From: Endozoicomonas montiporae CL-33
Lineage (GTDB): Bacteria > Pseudomonadota > Gammaproteobacteria > Pseudomonadales > Endozoicomonadaceae
Direction: 5' to 3'
DNA length: 64,000 nucleotides
Assembly (NCBI RefSeq): GCF_001583435.1
Contig: NZ_CP013251.1
Span: 5,159,215 to 5,223,214, forward strand
Of this stretch, positions 52,615 to 61,595 are shown one piece after another. Under the pieces are notes generated by a model that ran no database searches, had not been told where the DNA came from, and saw nothing but the letters and a program-made list of their open reading frames with translations. Made by a program: the position numbers and the translations under genes. Every line of letters begins with the position of its first letter. The stretch's first letter is position 1.

Positions 52615-53808
52615 TTAAACGCGGGTAATGCGGGCGGTCATGGCCTTAATGTATTCCGTTTCCGGAATCGCAGGCAGGATTGGATGATCAGGTCCCTGAT
52701 GACCCTGTTCAATAATCTGCAAAGTACGTTCGATATGACGGCTGCCTGCACGCAGAGCATCCAGCATACTGTCACGTTGCAGGTGCATGGAGCAGGAACA
52801 AGCGACCAGAATGCCGTCTTTACCCAGCAGTCGCATCGCCATTTCATTGATTCTGCGATAAGCCAGCTCACCGGCTTTGACATCTTTGCGTCGTTTAATA
52901 AAAGCAGGCGGATCAACAATGATCACATCAAACTGTTCACCTTCCGCTTTTAGTTGCTTCAGGGCTTCAAAAGCATCGCCCTGCATGGTGCCCACCTTGT
53001 CCTGTAAACCGTTCAGCTCTGCATTACGGTGCACCAGATCAACAGCCTTTTCGGAAGCGTCCACACAAATGACTTCCTCTGCACCAAACGCTGCGCACTG
53101 AACACCCCAGCCACCCACGTAGCTGAACACATCCAGAACCCGCTTGCCTTTTACATAATGACGCAGGCGATCACGATTCAGGCGATGATCGTAGAACCAG
53201 CCGGTTTTCTGCCCTTTCATCACAGGCGCCAGAAAACGCACACCGTTCTCTTCCAGCTCAACTTCATCAGCCACTTCGCCGTGAGCCACTTCGATGTATT
53301 CCGGCAGGTTTTCCAACTTGCGGGAAGTGCCATCGTTCTTCAGCAATACACCCGTTGGCTTCAGCACCTGCACCAGTGCTTCCACGATCTGGTCTTTTAC
53401 CGCTTCCATACCGGCTGTGGAAATCTGTACCACCAGCACATCGCCAAAACGATCCACCACCAGACCGGGCAGGCTGTCGCTGTCACCAAAAATCAGTCGG
53501 TAATAAGGCTTGTCAAACAGACGCTCGCGCAGACTCAGGGCCACTTTGACCCGATGTACCAGCAGGGATTTGTCGAGCATGTATTTGGCATCACGGCTGA
53601 CCAGACGGGCACAGATCAGCGTGTTTGGATTCACATACCCCGTACCAATGGCTTTACCAGCAGCATTTTCAATAGCCACCAGCTCACCCGTTTCAAAGCC
53701 TTTCAGTGGCGTTGCTTTGGTGTCCACTTCGTTGCTGTAAATCCACAAATGACCGGCTTTCAGACGGCGGTCAGCCCGGTCTTTCAACCTCAGTGCTTTA
53801 TGAGTCAT
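52615..53808 (-). CDS. rlmI: 23S rRNA cytosine methyltransferase RlmI-like
   Basis: A 397-residue SAM methyltransferase: N-terminal PUA domain (LKAGHLWIYSNEV...), a linker beta domain, and a Rossmann domain with VLDVFSYVGGWGVQCAAFGAEEVICVD (SAM site) and VIIVDPPAFIKRRKDV. RlmI makes m5C1962 in 23S rRNA. The ATG at 53808 starts the PUA region correctly; the frame to 53862 adds a hydrophobic lead not seen in the family. Confidence 0.92.
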   Translation of the reverse strand: MTHKALRLKDRADRRLKAGHLWIYSNEVDTKATPLKGFETGELVAIENAAGKAIGTGYVNPNTLICARLVSRDAKYMLDKSLLVHRVKVALSLRERLFDKPYYRLIFGDSDSLPGLVVDRFGDVLVVQISTAGMEAVKDQIVEALVQVLKPTGVLLKNDGTSRKLENLPEYIEVAHGEVADEVELEENGVRFLAPVMKGQKTGWFYDHRLNRDRLRHYVKGKRVLDVFSYVGGWGVQCAAFGAEEVICVDASEKAVDLVHRNAELNGLQDKVGTMQGDAFEALKQLKAEGEQFDVIIVDPPAFIKRRKDVKAGELAYRRINEMAMRLLGKDGILVACSCSMHLQRDSMLDALRAGSRHIERTLQIIEQGHQGPDHPILPAIPETEYIKAMTARITRV

Positions 53809-53848
53809 AAAGAAATATGCCCGATGGGTAATGAGTAATGGATGCGCA

Positions 53849-54358
53849 TTATACAGATTCAAAGGTTCTGGACATCACGATCTTCTCCACACCGCTGATG
53901 TTATCCACATACTCTCTTTTTCTGACGTAGCCACGGTCTTCATAAAACTGAATGGTTTTAATATCCGGACCAAGGCACTCCACCTCTATGGATTCACAGA
54001 GCTGAGCTACCTCTTCTTCCGCATTGTCCATCAGCATCTGACCAATCCCCTGCTGGCGCATCGTCTGTGAAACCCAGACGATATCAATGTGATTGCCCTG
54101 AAGCGCAAGCATGCCAACAAGATCTGGTCCGGCAACCGCTACCAGCATTTGTGGCCAGATGCCGCGCACGTATTTTTCAATATCCCCGCCTTCAGACCAT
54201 GGATGCAATTGCTCAGCCTCAACCAATTCTCCGTAACTGGACAGAAGCGACTCTTTACAAAGCTCAATCAGAGGCCTTATATCAATTTCCCGGGCTTTAC
54301 GAATCTGTGTTTTATGGACAATAGGACTGCTCACTGGCCTGCCCCCTGTTAACTTCAT
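53849..54358 (-). CDS. GNAT-family acetyltransferase
   Basis: A 169-residue N-acetyltransferase. KAREIDIRPLIELCKESLLSSYG begins the domain, LVAVAGPDLVGMLALQGNHIDIVWVSQTMRQQGIGQMLMDNAEEE supplies the acetyl-CoA loop (RxxGIG), and GPDIKTIQFYEDRGYVRKREYV the C-terminal part. Substrate unknown. The ATG at 54358 is preferred to an ATG at 54439. Overlaps nothing; next to rlmI in the same direction. Confidence 0.85.
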   Translation of the reverse strand: MKLTGGRPVSSPIVHKTQIRKAREIDIRPLIELCKESLLSSYGELVEAEQLHPWSEGGDIEKYVRGIWPQMLVAVAGPDLVGMLALQGNHIDIVWVSQTMRQQGIGQMLMDNAEEEVAQLCESIEVECLGPDIKTIQFYEDRGYVRKREYVDNISGVEKIVMSRTFESV

Positions 54359-54566
54359 GGGTGTGCTGGATATGTTGGGTTGCAAGCCGGAATATTCAAG
54401 CGGCCTACTTTCAGCCAGAAGTATTAAGGAGAAATCCACCGCAGGATCGGTAAAAACCCATCAATTCATCCAATAAATCTCATAAAGATTAGAGATTTAC
54501 GGATAGGTTAGGACTCTATTCATCTTTAGTCTGCTATTTACTGTACTGAAGACAGGAGTATTACCC

Positions 54567-54920
54567 ATGTCCAGTGATAGCCATAACAAAGAAAAACAGC
54601 TGATGGATACCTACCAGAAATCCCTTGCCCGGCTGTTAATCCAATACAACGACCTACCCGACAGTCAGCCTCTGCGCGAGCTGGTTGCCGCAGCCCAGTC
54701 CGGTTTTACCCAAGGTGCCAATGAGTTTGTTGACCAGGCATTGCAGTCGATTGAGCCCGGGGAAATGAAAGACTACCTGCGCACCTACCCACTGGCTCAG
54801 ATTCTTATGGGTATCATTAAATTTCATGAGCTGAACCATGACACTCAGGTTATCCGGAATGTTGTAGAAACGCTGCTGGATAGTATCGAAGAGCAAGACA
54901 GAAACATCACGCTGCATTAA
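54567..54920 (+). CDS. Conserved-looking small helical hypothetical protein
   Basis: A 117-residue acidic helical protein (KQLMDTYQKSLARLLIQYNDLPDSQPLRELVAAAQSGF... YLRTYPLAQILMGIIKFHELNHD). No signal peptide or membrane segment. I do not recognise it. It is 10 bases upstream of the PhyH-like gene and probably co-transcribed with it. Confidence 0.6.
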   Translation: MSSDSHNKEKQLMDTYQKSLARLLIQYNDLPDSQPLRELVAAAQSGFTQGANEFVDQALQSIEPGEMKDYLRTYPLAQILMGIIKFHELNHDTQVIRNVVETLLDSIEEQDRNITLH

Positions 54921-54930
54921 ACTTCTGGTT

Positions 54931-55734
54931 ATGAACATAACCAAACAACACCAATATACTCTGGCCAGCGAAGGCTATATTGTTCTACCCGAAATCATAC
55001 CCCGGCAGCTTTGTAACGATGTGATAGACGTGATCACGTCGTTTACCGGGGCTAACCTGAGCAAGCCTGACAGCTGGTATGACAAAGAGCTGGGTCACAA
55101 TGGTATTGTCCCTGTTCATCAGCATCAGGCGATCTGGAATGTACGACAGCAACCTGCCATCCATCAGGCATTTGCCAAACTTCTTGCCAGTGAAAAACTC
55201 TGGGTCAGACTGGATCGGCTTTCCTTTAAACCGCCACAACAGCAACCCGAAGCGTTTGACAAGCGCAACATCCATCTTGACTTTCCTTACCAGAAAATCA
55301 CCTCTCTGCGTTTACAGGGGATTCTCTACCTGACAGATACAGCGGAAAATCAGGGGGCATTCTGTTGTGTGCCTGAACTCTTCAAACAGCCGGACGTACT
55401 GAAGAAAAAAGAAGACCTCTGGTTCACCGAAGAGGAGCTGGAAGGCTATGAAATCAAAAACATTGCCGCCAAAGCGGGCAGTCTGGTTATCTGGGACTCC
55501 CGCCTTCCTCACTCTGGCAACACGAATACATCGGACCAGCCAAGACTGGCCCAGTACATTTCAATGTGTCCGGAAGACTCGGAAGAGAGTCGTGCCAGCC
55601 GAATCGCATTATGGCAGGCAAAGCGGGCTCCCGAGAAATGGCGGAATATGCCCTATCAGAAAGACCCTGAAGAAGGGGAAGTCGCTGAACTGACAGAGCT
55701 TGGACAAAAACTGTTAGGGCTGACTCGCTGGTAA
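54931..55734 (+). CDS. PhyH-family Fe(II)/2-oxoglutarate dioxygenase
   Basis: A 267-residue phytanoyl-CoA-dioxygenase-like protein. The iron ligands are plausible in IHLDFPYQ (HxD) and LPHSGN (distal His), with the 2-oxoglutarate Arg in TSDQPRLAQYISM. Roles of bacterial members include modifying small molecules or osmolytes such as ectoine; the substrate is not visible here. It overlaps the end of the neighbouring amidohydrolase remnant by 21 bases in the opposite direction. Confidence 0.85.
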   Translation: MNITKQHQYTLASEGYIVLPEIIPRQLCNDVIDVITSFTGANLSKPDSWYDKELGHNGIVPVHQHQAIWNVRQQPAIHQAFAKLLASEKLWVRLDRLSFKPPQQQPEAFDKRNIHLDFPYQKITSLRLQGILYLTDTAENQGAFCCVPELFKQPDVLKKKEDLWFTEEELEGYEIKNIAAKAGSLVIWDSRLPHSGNTNTSDQPRLAQYISMCPEDSEESRASRIALWQAKRAPEKWRNMPYQKDPEEGEVAELTELGQKLLGLTRW

Positions 55735-56550
55735 ACGGTCGTCGTCTTCTGAAAATTCATGGCGGTTGAATCGTTCCACGCCGCCAATCCATGTCTGATC
55801 CACATGAATCTGGTCAAGACTGTTCTGGTGTGCCAGAGGATTGTCAGACAGCACCAGAAAATCTGCCTGCTTGCCCGCTTCAATGGATCCCGTTAGCTGA
55901 TCCACTTTCAGTTCTTTTGCTGCATCAATAGTGAAACGCCTGAGCAATAGCATGATGTGCTGAGACTGGCTATTTTTATCAGCCGACTGTCCTTCGGTTT
56001 GAGCCATCGAATCGCTGATGGTTTTCAGAGGTTCTACAAAGTCACTGGTATAGGCTTTATGGTTTTTCTGGATAAAGACACGCTGGGGAATCAGGCCAAT
56101 CTTCGACAACAGCTCCAGAGGTTTATTGTCAGCCTGACGAGGCAGGGCAGCACGAACACTGGTGACACCCTGTACCAGATAGTTCTGTACGTTATAACTT
56201 AGCGTACCCAGACCATCGGCAAACGAGATATTCATTTTGCTACTAAAAAAATGCCCCTGAGTATCAATAAAGCCGGGTATCAACGCTTTACCTTCCAAAT
56301 CGACAACATGAGCATCTTCGGCCTTTTTACGCAGCGCCTCTTCAGTTCCGGTTGCCACAATCCGATCGTTATCAATCAGAGCCGCTTCAGCCAACGTGTC
56401 GTAATCGTCCATGGTAAAAACCACGCCATTCACGAACAGTTGTTTGCCGGCCGTAGACGGATTGAGGTAAAACCAGAGGTAAACCGAGGTCGCCAGCACA
56501 AACACAAATGCAACCACTATGGATACGATAAAGTAGCGAAGGATCTTCAT
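55714..56550 (-). pseudogene. Internally deleted YtcJ-like amidohydrolase
   Basis: A 278-residue frame with an N-terminal membrane anchor (ILRYFIVSIVVAFVFVLATSVYLWFYL), the opening of an amidohydrolase (FVNGVVFTMDDYDTLAEAALIDNDRIVATG...LEGKALIPGFIDTQGHFF) and the closing domain (RRFTIDAAKELKVDQLTGSIEAGKQADFLVLSDNPL). Members of this family are about 550-600 residues; the metal-binding core between is mostly gone, and the first HxH of the metal site reads Gln-Gly-His. The protein cannot be an active hydrolase, though it may still be made. Confidence 0.8.
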
Positions 56551-56566
56551 AATCAGTCAACAGTTG

Positions 56567-57208
56567 TTATTCTTTCAGCAGCTTCACTACTGACTCGGTT
56601 AGAGAGCTGACAGCCTGCCAGTAGCGGGCACTTTCTTTAGTCTCGGCAGAAACTGTCTCAGCCAGAGGCATGAGCGCCTGATGCAGCTCATCCGGTAGAA
56701 CCGCTTTGCGTTCAGGTGCTGTGACTTCAGGGTAGCATCGACGATAAAAACGCGGCCAGTCAAATAGCATTCCCGGATCAACCTTGCCGCGAAAACCGGC
56801 AATGTGTTCATGCCCCACTACCCTTTCAGGATCAGCCAGCCGGGGATAATGTTGCTTAAGCGTTTGCACCACATGTTGCAAAGCGTCGTACTGGGCATCT
56901 GTATACGAGAACAGATTACCGTTCAGGTTCACCAGCTCGATGCCTACCGAGTGATCGTTAAACGCTTTTTTGTCGCCGTAATAACTGACACCGGCATGCC
57001 AGGCTCGCCATGCCTTCCCTTCCAGACATTTGACCAGTTCATAAATGGCACCGTCCGTATCAATCACCAGATGGGCAGAAACGCCGTTGTCACGATGCAT
57101 GAAAATATCAAGAGTGCCCTGCAAATCCACAGCCGTGTAATGCAGAACAACGTGCTCAACAACAATCTCGGTTTGGTCACAGTTAGGGCTGGTCAGTCGA
57201 TAGACGTT
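56567..57208 (-). CDS. AmpD-like N-acetylmuramoyl-L-alanine amidase (Amidase_2)
   Basis: A 213-residue zinc amidase domain: VEHVVLHYTAV (zinc His), VSAHLVID, EGKAWRAWHAGVSYYG, HSVGIELVN and GHEHIAGFRGKVDPGMLFDW (zinc His and catalytic Lys/Asp). No signal peptide, so a cytosolic anhydro-muropeptide amidase in wall recycling is likely, although a tail of about 55 residues (ALMPLAETVSAETKESARYW) is unusual for AmpD. The ATG at 57208 is chosen; the frame to 57250 adds no family sequence. Confidence 0.87.
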   Translation of the reverse strand, partial: NVYRLTSPNCDQTEIVVEHVVLHYTAVDLQGTLDIFMHRDNGVSAHLVIDTDGAIYELVKCLEGKAWRAWHAGVSYYGDKKAFNDHSVGIELVNLNGNLFSYTDAQYDALQHVVQTLKQHYPRLADPERVVGHEHIAGFRGKVDPGMLFDWPRFYRRCYPEVTAPERKAVLPDELHQALMPLAETVSAETKESARYWQAVSSLTESVVKLLKE

Positions 57209-57367
57209 CATAGGCAATCTCTGGTGCTGATCTTTTAAACCTATCACCAAACCATCTACATCTAAACTATCTGCATCTAAATCCTGCTGCCTGTCGCTTC
57301 TACTCTCTGAAGTCGTTACTATCCAGAGTCATTACTATCCAGACCAGATCACTCATTCAGGAGTTTA

Positions 57368-57778
57368 ATGATGGCGAAAGGTTTGCAGAAACATCAGGAA
57401 CGGGTTGATGCCCTGAATCGTCTGGGTAAAGACCTTGCCCGACGCGCCAGTTCAAAATGCGAGTTGTGCGAGGCTGCCGGTGTGCCACTGAAAACCCATG
57501 AAGTAGCCCCTGTTCCGGCAGAACCTGATATCGACCATTGCCTGATGGTGTGTGAAACCTGTCAGGAACAGCTGGGCTATCTGGACGGCAAGCCCAAACG
57601 AATACAAGCCGATCACTGGCGCTGTCTGGGCAAAACCATCTGGAGCTCACTGCCCGCCGCCCAGGTGGTTTCCCTGCGCGTATTGCGCCAGTTGGAAAAC
57701 GACTACCCATGGGTGGGCGAAATACTGGAACACGCTTATCTGGATGCAGAAGTTGAGGAATGGGCTAATAACCCCTGA
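57368..57778 (+). CDS. PhnA-like zinc-ribbon protein
   Basis: A 136-residue cytosolic protein with KCELCEAAGVPLKTHEVAPVP then CLMVCETCQEQLGYLDG: the two CxxC pairs form a zinc ribbon like the N-terminus of PhnA (YjdM). The PhnA DxxG-type C-terminal domain is replaced by a helical part (WRCLGKTIWSSLPAAQVVSLRVLRQLENDYPWVGE). The first two codons are ATG ATG after AGGAG. Role unknown. Alone, between divergent and convergent neighbours. Confidence 0.7.
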   Translation: MMAKGLQKHQERVDALNRLGKDLARRASSKCELCEAAGVPLKTHEVAPVPAEPDIDHCLMVCETCQEQLGYLDGKPKRIQADHWRCLGKTIWSSLPAAQVVSLRVLRQLENDYPWVGEILEHAYLDAEVEEWANNP

Positions 57779-57779
57779 A

Positions 57780-58373
57780 TCAACCTTTACTCCAGACCAA
57801 CAAACGATTGTTGGCAGGCATCGCCACATCTTCCAGCAGCATCAAGCCATTATGACCGGCCTGCTGCTGGATCGCTTCAAAATCCCTGATTCCGCGATGA
57901 GGCTCCATCTCTTTGAGATGCCGGTCAAACGCTGCATTGCTGTCACTGGTAAACTGGCCCTGATAATTAAACGGGCCATACAAGGCAAACCGTCCTCCTT
58001 CTGTCAGCCACTTTCCAACCCCTTCAAACATTTTCACAACCGACTCCCAGGGCATGATGTGTGACGTATTGGCTGAAAACACATAGTCAATGCCATCAAC
58101 CGGCCATGTATCGCTGCTCACATCCAGCTCAAAGGGGAGTTTGAGATTGGTCAGGCCCGCTTCCGATATCCATTGCCGGATACCCGGATGGTTGTCAGGC
58201 AAATCCGATGTCTGCCAGACAAGATGAGGCAAATGCTGTGCAAAACAAACCGCGTGCTGACCGGTTCCGGAGCCTATTTCCAGTACTTTGCCTGACTCGG
58301 TAAAGAAGTGTTCGAGCACTTTCAGGATAGGTCTTTTATTGTTTTCACAGGCTTGGGAAAAAGGTTTATTCAT
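57780..58373 (-). CDS. DUF938-family SAM-dependent methyltransferase
   Basis: A 197-residue class I methyltransferase-like protein: FSQACENNKRPILKVLEHFF, VLEIGSGTGQHAVCFAQHLPHLVWQTSD (SAM site), DYVFSANTSHIMPWESV and GPFNYQGQFTSDSNAAFDRHLKEM. The YQGQF / TSxSNAxFD signature is that of DUF938. Substrate unknown. The ATG at 58373 gives the family N-terminus; a frame to 58442 adds a spurious hydrophobic lead. Divergent from the kinase-like gene across 67 bases. Confidence 0.87.
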   Translation of the reverse strand: MNKPFSQACENNKRPILKVLEHFFTESGKVLEIGSGTGQHAVCFAQHLPHLVWQTSDLPDNHPGIRQWISEAGLTNLKLPFELDVSSDTWPVDGIDYVFSANTSHIMPWESVVKMFEGVGKWLTEGGRFALYGPFNYQGQFTSDSNAAFDRHLKEMEPHRGIRDFEAIQQQAGHNGLMLLEDVAMPANNRLLVWSKG

Positions 58374-58440
58374 TGGAGCCTCTCTGCCGATAGCTAAAGC
58401 TGATAGTGACAACAATACCAGTAAAGCTCCGGAAAAAATC

Positions 58441-60942
58441 ATGGAAGATTATAACGGCCCTCCCTCTCTGATGATGGCGTCTCTATACATACCGGATGAA
58501 ACTACAGGCTCTATCCGTCAACAAGAAGCAACTTTTGAAGGCTATTCTATACGGGCACATAACCCGGAAGAAGCTGGATTGTTATCAGAAGTACAGGTAG
58601 GGGAGTTCGAAGATCCGCTAAACGATTGCCCAATCGCTACCCGGGAAGTCGCTGAAGCTAATGGAATACAGCCCCGATGGTTGTTTGAAAGCCCTGAGTA
58701 TAATGAGGTTTTGGATTTAGCTTCTCAATACAATAAGTTTCCCAGAGCAATGACTGAGGCTCGAATGGAAAAACTTGCTGTACTGAAACAGCTTGAAGTT
58801 GCAGCAGACAAGTACCTTGAAAATTCAGACAATGAGAACAAAAAAGCATTCGTGCAAACTTCAATCAGAGATAAAATTAATGAGGAAAGACGATTAATTT
58901 TTGGGCTTGATCACCCTTATGGAAAAATATATCAGCCTGAGAATGAAAAAGAATCCAAAGAAAATTTTGCTCATGGTAATTCAGCCTCTATTGCTCTGGT
59001 CACTTATCAGGGAGAAAAGCCTGAAGACCCTCCATTTAAAGCCGTCTTCAAAGCCTCTGAACCTACAGAAATAAAAGCAGAAGCAGCAAAAACATTTGGT
59101 ATTACAGGCGACTCTGAATCAGCCAAACTGATTCACCGAGCGGTGTTTTTTTATGAGCTGGACCTCCTGACCGGGATGAAACTCACTCCCCCCACATTCT
59201 ATGCCATTCACAATGGACAGCCCGGCTCTTGTCAGGAGTTTGTTGAAGGCGTTCATGTCACAACCAGAAAGCACGTTCCTGAAGCCACCCATAAAGACTA
59301 TATGGTAGATCTTGTACCCCAGATTGTAAGAGGAGAAGGGCTTGAAGAAGGTAATGGATTCAAGGTGAGTGATGAGTCAGGGCTTGATCCACTCACGCTT
59401 CCTGAAATGAGCGATCAGGAAATCAAGGATCTGTTCACAGCCCAAAAAATCCAGCTGACGAAAGAGCAGGTGGTCGATATCCCTCCTCTTGACCTGAGGC
59501 ACCCCAAAACACAGAAAGCGCTTGCTGATGCCCAACTGCTTGATCACTTGGCAGGCAGTATCGACAGGAACATGAGTAATATCTTTTTTGTAAAAAAAAC
59601 CGACGAAGAAGATGAACCTTATTACGATGTGCGTTTAATTGATAACGACCTGTGCTTAGCACCCGGTAATGTTCATGACAATGAAGAAGCGCATTCCTGG
59701 AAGAACCCCTATCGCATCAACATGTCCGGCAGAGTACCCAATTTTATTGACAGAGAAACCGCTGAAAGACTGAAACGCTTGACCTTTCATGAGGTATTTG
59801 AGCTGCTTCAGACCCACCAGCTGGGAAGAGCCGACGAAATAGCTTCACAGAGAGAACGCCTGAGTAAATCTATATCAGCGATAAAGGCAGCCCTGAAATC
59901 ACCAGATAACAGGGCGCAGGTGACTTACCGATCTACCGCTAAATTATCTTTCGAAATGGATGGTAAAAAAGATGAAGCGACTGATGTGGTCGAAACTCAC
60001 GAAGATATTGTTATTGTCGATGAGTGGGATGAGAATACTTATCGGCAAACCCTGACTAATAAAGCCAGCTATCTCTATAAAGCCAATGACTGCCGGATAT
60101 CCGAGTTGGGATTGATGATCAATAGTAATCCTGAAAAAGCCGCCGAAGTCTGGGTAAACCAGTTTCATCTGTTTGGTGCTCAACAAATGGTACAAGCTTA
60201 TGGCGATGATCGGGCTATCTTTCCTAAACTCGACTATTTTCGGCCTTACTATCAGGATAAAATCGTTCTTAAAAATGCTACCGATATCAAACGAGCCTGC
60301 GATTTCACCCACCATCTGGTCAAGCATCCCAGACAAAAACTTACCGACCTTGAGCAAAGGGAAAAATCAGACCACCTGCTCCCCATGATGCTGGGAAATA
60401 AAGCCACCGGCAAAGATATCGGTAAGGCCTTGCACTGGTGTAAAGAAAGCAAATTACTCAGTGCAAACACCCTGATGACCTTACTTCCTCAAGCCACCAG
60501 AATGGCTGAAGTTACTCCCGCCCATCAACAGAAGCTATCTAAACCCTTCATGACCAAATTCAAATTTATGAAAGAGGATGATAACTTTCCGACAACTCAG
60601 AAAACAATTGCTCTGTCTCAGTGCTTTGATTCATTGAGTAGAGATCGAGAGGCCATTGATATGCTGGTCTTTTACAGCTCACTGAATGCTCAAACAATAC
60701 CGTTCTATATGGCAAAAAATAAAACACTGAATGTCCCAGACTGGGAAGAATTCAGACACGCCATGAAATTCATCACTCCCGAAAACCTGAAAGCCATACG
60801 GGATGAAAGCAAATCAAAACGTGAAGGTAAAATTAAGGAAGTCTGCTTTCCAGATGAAACAGGATTCAACCAGGAGAACATCAAAGCAGTCACAAAATTA
60901 CTCACCCTTCACTTTAATGCCACTGAGCCCCTTAACCGCTAG
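58441..60942 (+). CDS. Large protein with an atypical (PI3/4-kinase-like) kinase core, effector candidate
   Basis: An 833-residue cytosolic-type protein without signal peptide. An atypical kinase core is visible at about residues 185-420: a Lys in FKAVFKASEP (Lys204), EFVEGVHVTTRK, LLDHLAGSIDRNMSNIFF with Asp375 and Asn380 (DRNxxN catalytic loop), and VRLIDNDLCLAP with Asp401 (metal-binding, DFG-like). The DRxxxN...IDxD spacing recalls PI3/PI4-kinase-like, actin-fragmin-kinase-like and HipA-like proteins. The remaining 400 residues are helical and unrecognised. Such proteins in host-associated bacteria are often secreted effectors, but no secretion signal is visible. The start at 58441 is set by the divergent gene and by context. 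Confidence 0.7.
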   Translation: MEDYNGPPSLMMASLYIPDETTGSIRQQEATFEGYSIRAHNPEEAGLLSEVQVGEFEDPLNDCPIATREVAEANGIQPRWLFESPEYNEVLDLASQYNKFPRAMTEARMEKLAVLKQLEVAADKYLENSDNENKKAFVQTSIRDKINEERRLIFGLDHPYGKIYQPENEKESKENFAHGNSASIALVTYQGEKPEDPPFKAVFKASEPTEIKAEAAKTFGITGDSESAKLIHRAVFFYELDLLTGMKLTPPTFYAIHNGQPGSCQEFVEGVHVTTRKHVPEATHKDYMVDLVPQIVRGEGLEEGNGFKVSDESGLDPLTLPEMSDQEIKDLFTAQKIQLTKEQVVDIPPLDLRHPKTQKALADAQLLDHLAGSIDRNMSNIFFVKKTDEEDEPYYDVRLIDNDLCLAPGNVHDNEEAHSWKNPYRINMSGRVPNFIDRETAERLKRLTFHEVFELLQTHQLGRADEIASQRERLSKSISAIKAALKSPDNRAQVTYRSTAKLSFEMDGKKDEATDVVETHEDIVIVDEWDENTYRQTLTNKASYLYKANDCRISELGLMINSNPEKAAEVWVNQFHLFGAQQMVQAYGDDRAIFPKLDYFRPYYQDKIVLKNATDIKRACDFTHHLVKHPRQKLTDLEQREKSDHLLPMMLGNKATGKDIGKALHWCKESKLLSANTLMTLLPQATRMAEVTPAHQQKLSKPFMTKFKFMKEDDNFPTTQKTIALSQCFDSLSRDREAIDMLVFYSSLNAQTIPFYMAKNKTLNVPDWEEFRHAMKFITPENLKAIRDESKSKREGKIKEVCFPDETGFNQENIKAVTKLLTLHFNATEPLNR

Positions 60943-60950
60943 TATGCCAT

Positions 60951-61271
60951 TCAGTCAGAACTATTTTGCTCCTGCTGACTCAAATAGGCAGAAAGAGCCT
61001 TTTGTCGTTTGTGTCCTTCAACAATCTGTTTCTGAAGCTGACTGCGTTCCTGCTGACAGGTCTGAATAATTTCCTTATACAGTTGCTGCAAATCATCCAG
61101 TAGCTTCTGACTCTTTCTCGTCAACGCCACTTTACTGTCAGCCACCTCACTAATCACCTCTCTGGCCGCAGTTTCCAGACCCGCCAGCACTTGCCAGTCT
61201 TGTTTCTGATGAGCTTTGGACAAATCCAGGTAGCTCTGTTTCAGCTTTTGCTCGATATCCGAAGCGTTCAT
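60951..61271 (-). CDS. fliT: FliT-like flagellar export chaperone
   Basis: A 106-residue helical protein (SDIEQKLKQSYLDLSKAHQKQDWQVLAGLETAAREVISEV... CQQERSQLQKQIVEGHKRQKALSAYLSQ). The pattern of an early helix ending DWxxL, then long helices and the QKxLSAY near the end, fits FliT, chaperone of the FliD cap and anti-FlhDC factor in enterics. AGGAG 6 bases before the ATG fixes the start. Its neighbour on the other side of a repeat element is fliO, in the opposite orientation. Confidence 0.72.
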   Translation of the reverse strand: MNASDIEQKLKQSYLDLSKAHQKQDWQVLAGLETAAREVISEVADSKVALTRKSQKLLDDLQQLYKEIIQTCQQERSQLQKQIVEGHKRQKALSAYLSQQEQNSSD

Positions 61272-61403
61272 TGTCGGCTCCTGAAAAGCGATGGTTGCTT
61301 CATCCATTATTATCGTTTGGCGATGAATATTGTTTACGCCAGAGCGACTACCGGCCGCCTTGTTATTAACGAGTGGTCGTTTTATAGTCGAATAACAGCC
61401 GTT

Positions 61404-61581
61404 TATACCCATTGGATTTGGAGATGTGGGTAGGCGGCAATCGAACGAAGCCCCGTTATCTCCACGGATGGAGTGTATGCTGAGCAACGCAGGGAGCGTT
61501 GCCAGTGAGCCTACGAATAGTAGGTGATCGGGGTGAGCGCGAGCAGCCAACACCCCCACATCTTCAAAGGCTATGGGTATA
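61404..61581. repeat. 178-bp dispersed repeat with 27-bp imperfect inverted ends
   Basis: Left end TATACCCATTGGATTTGGAG... (61404-61430) and right end complement TATACCCATAGCCTTTGAAG... (61555-61581) match in 23 of 27. The interior is GC-rich with short inverted segments (GCGAGCAGCC, GGCTCACTGGCAACGC) and has no gene. A lone arm occurs at 28894-28920. It separates fliT and fliO and must carry or replace part of their promoter region. Confidence 0.8.
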
Positions 61582-61595
61582 TCAAGGAACAGGAA

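Noticed and set aside
53029..53838. 269-codon + strand frame opposite rlmI
   Set aside because: Antisense to the RlmI domain structure, rich in His/Gln, no ribosome site.
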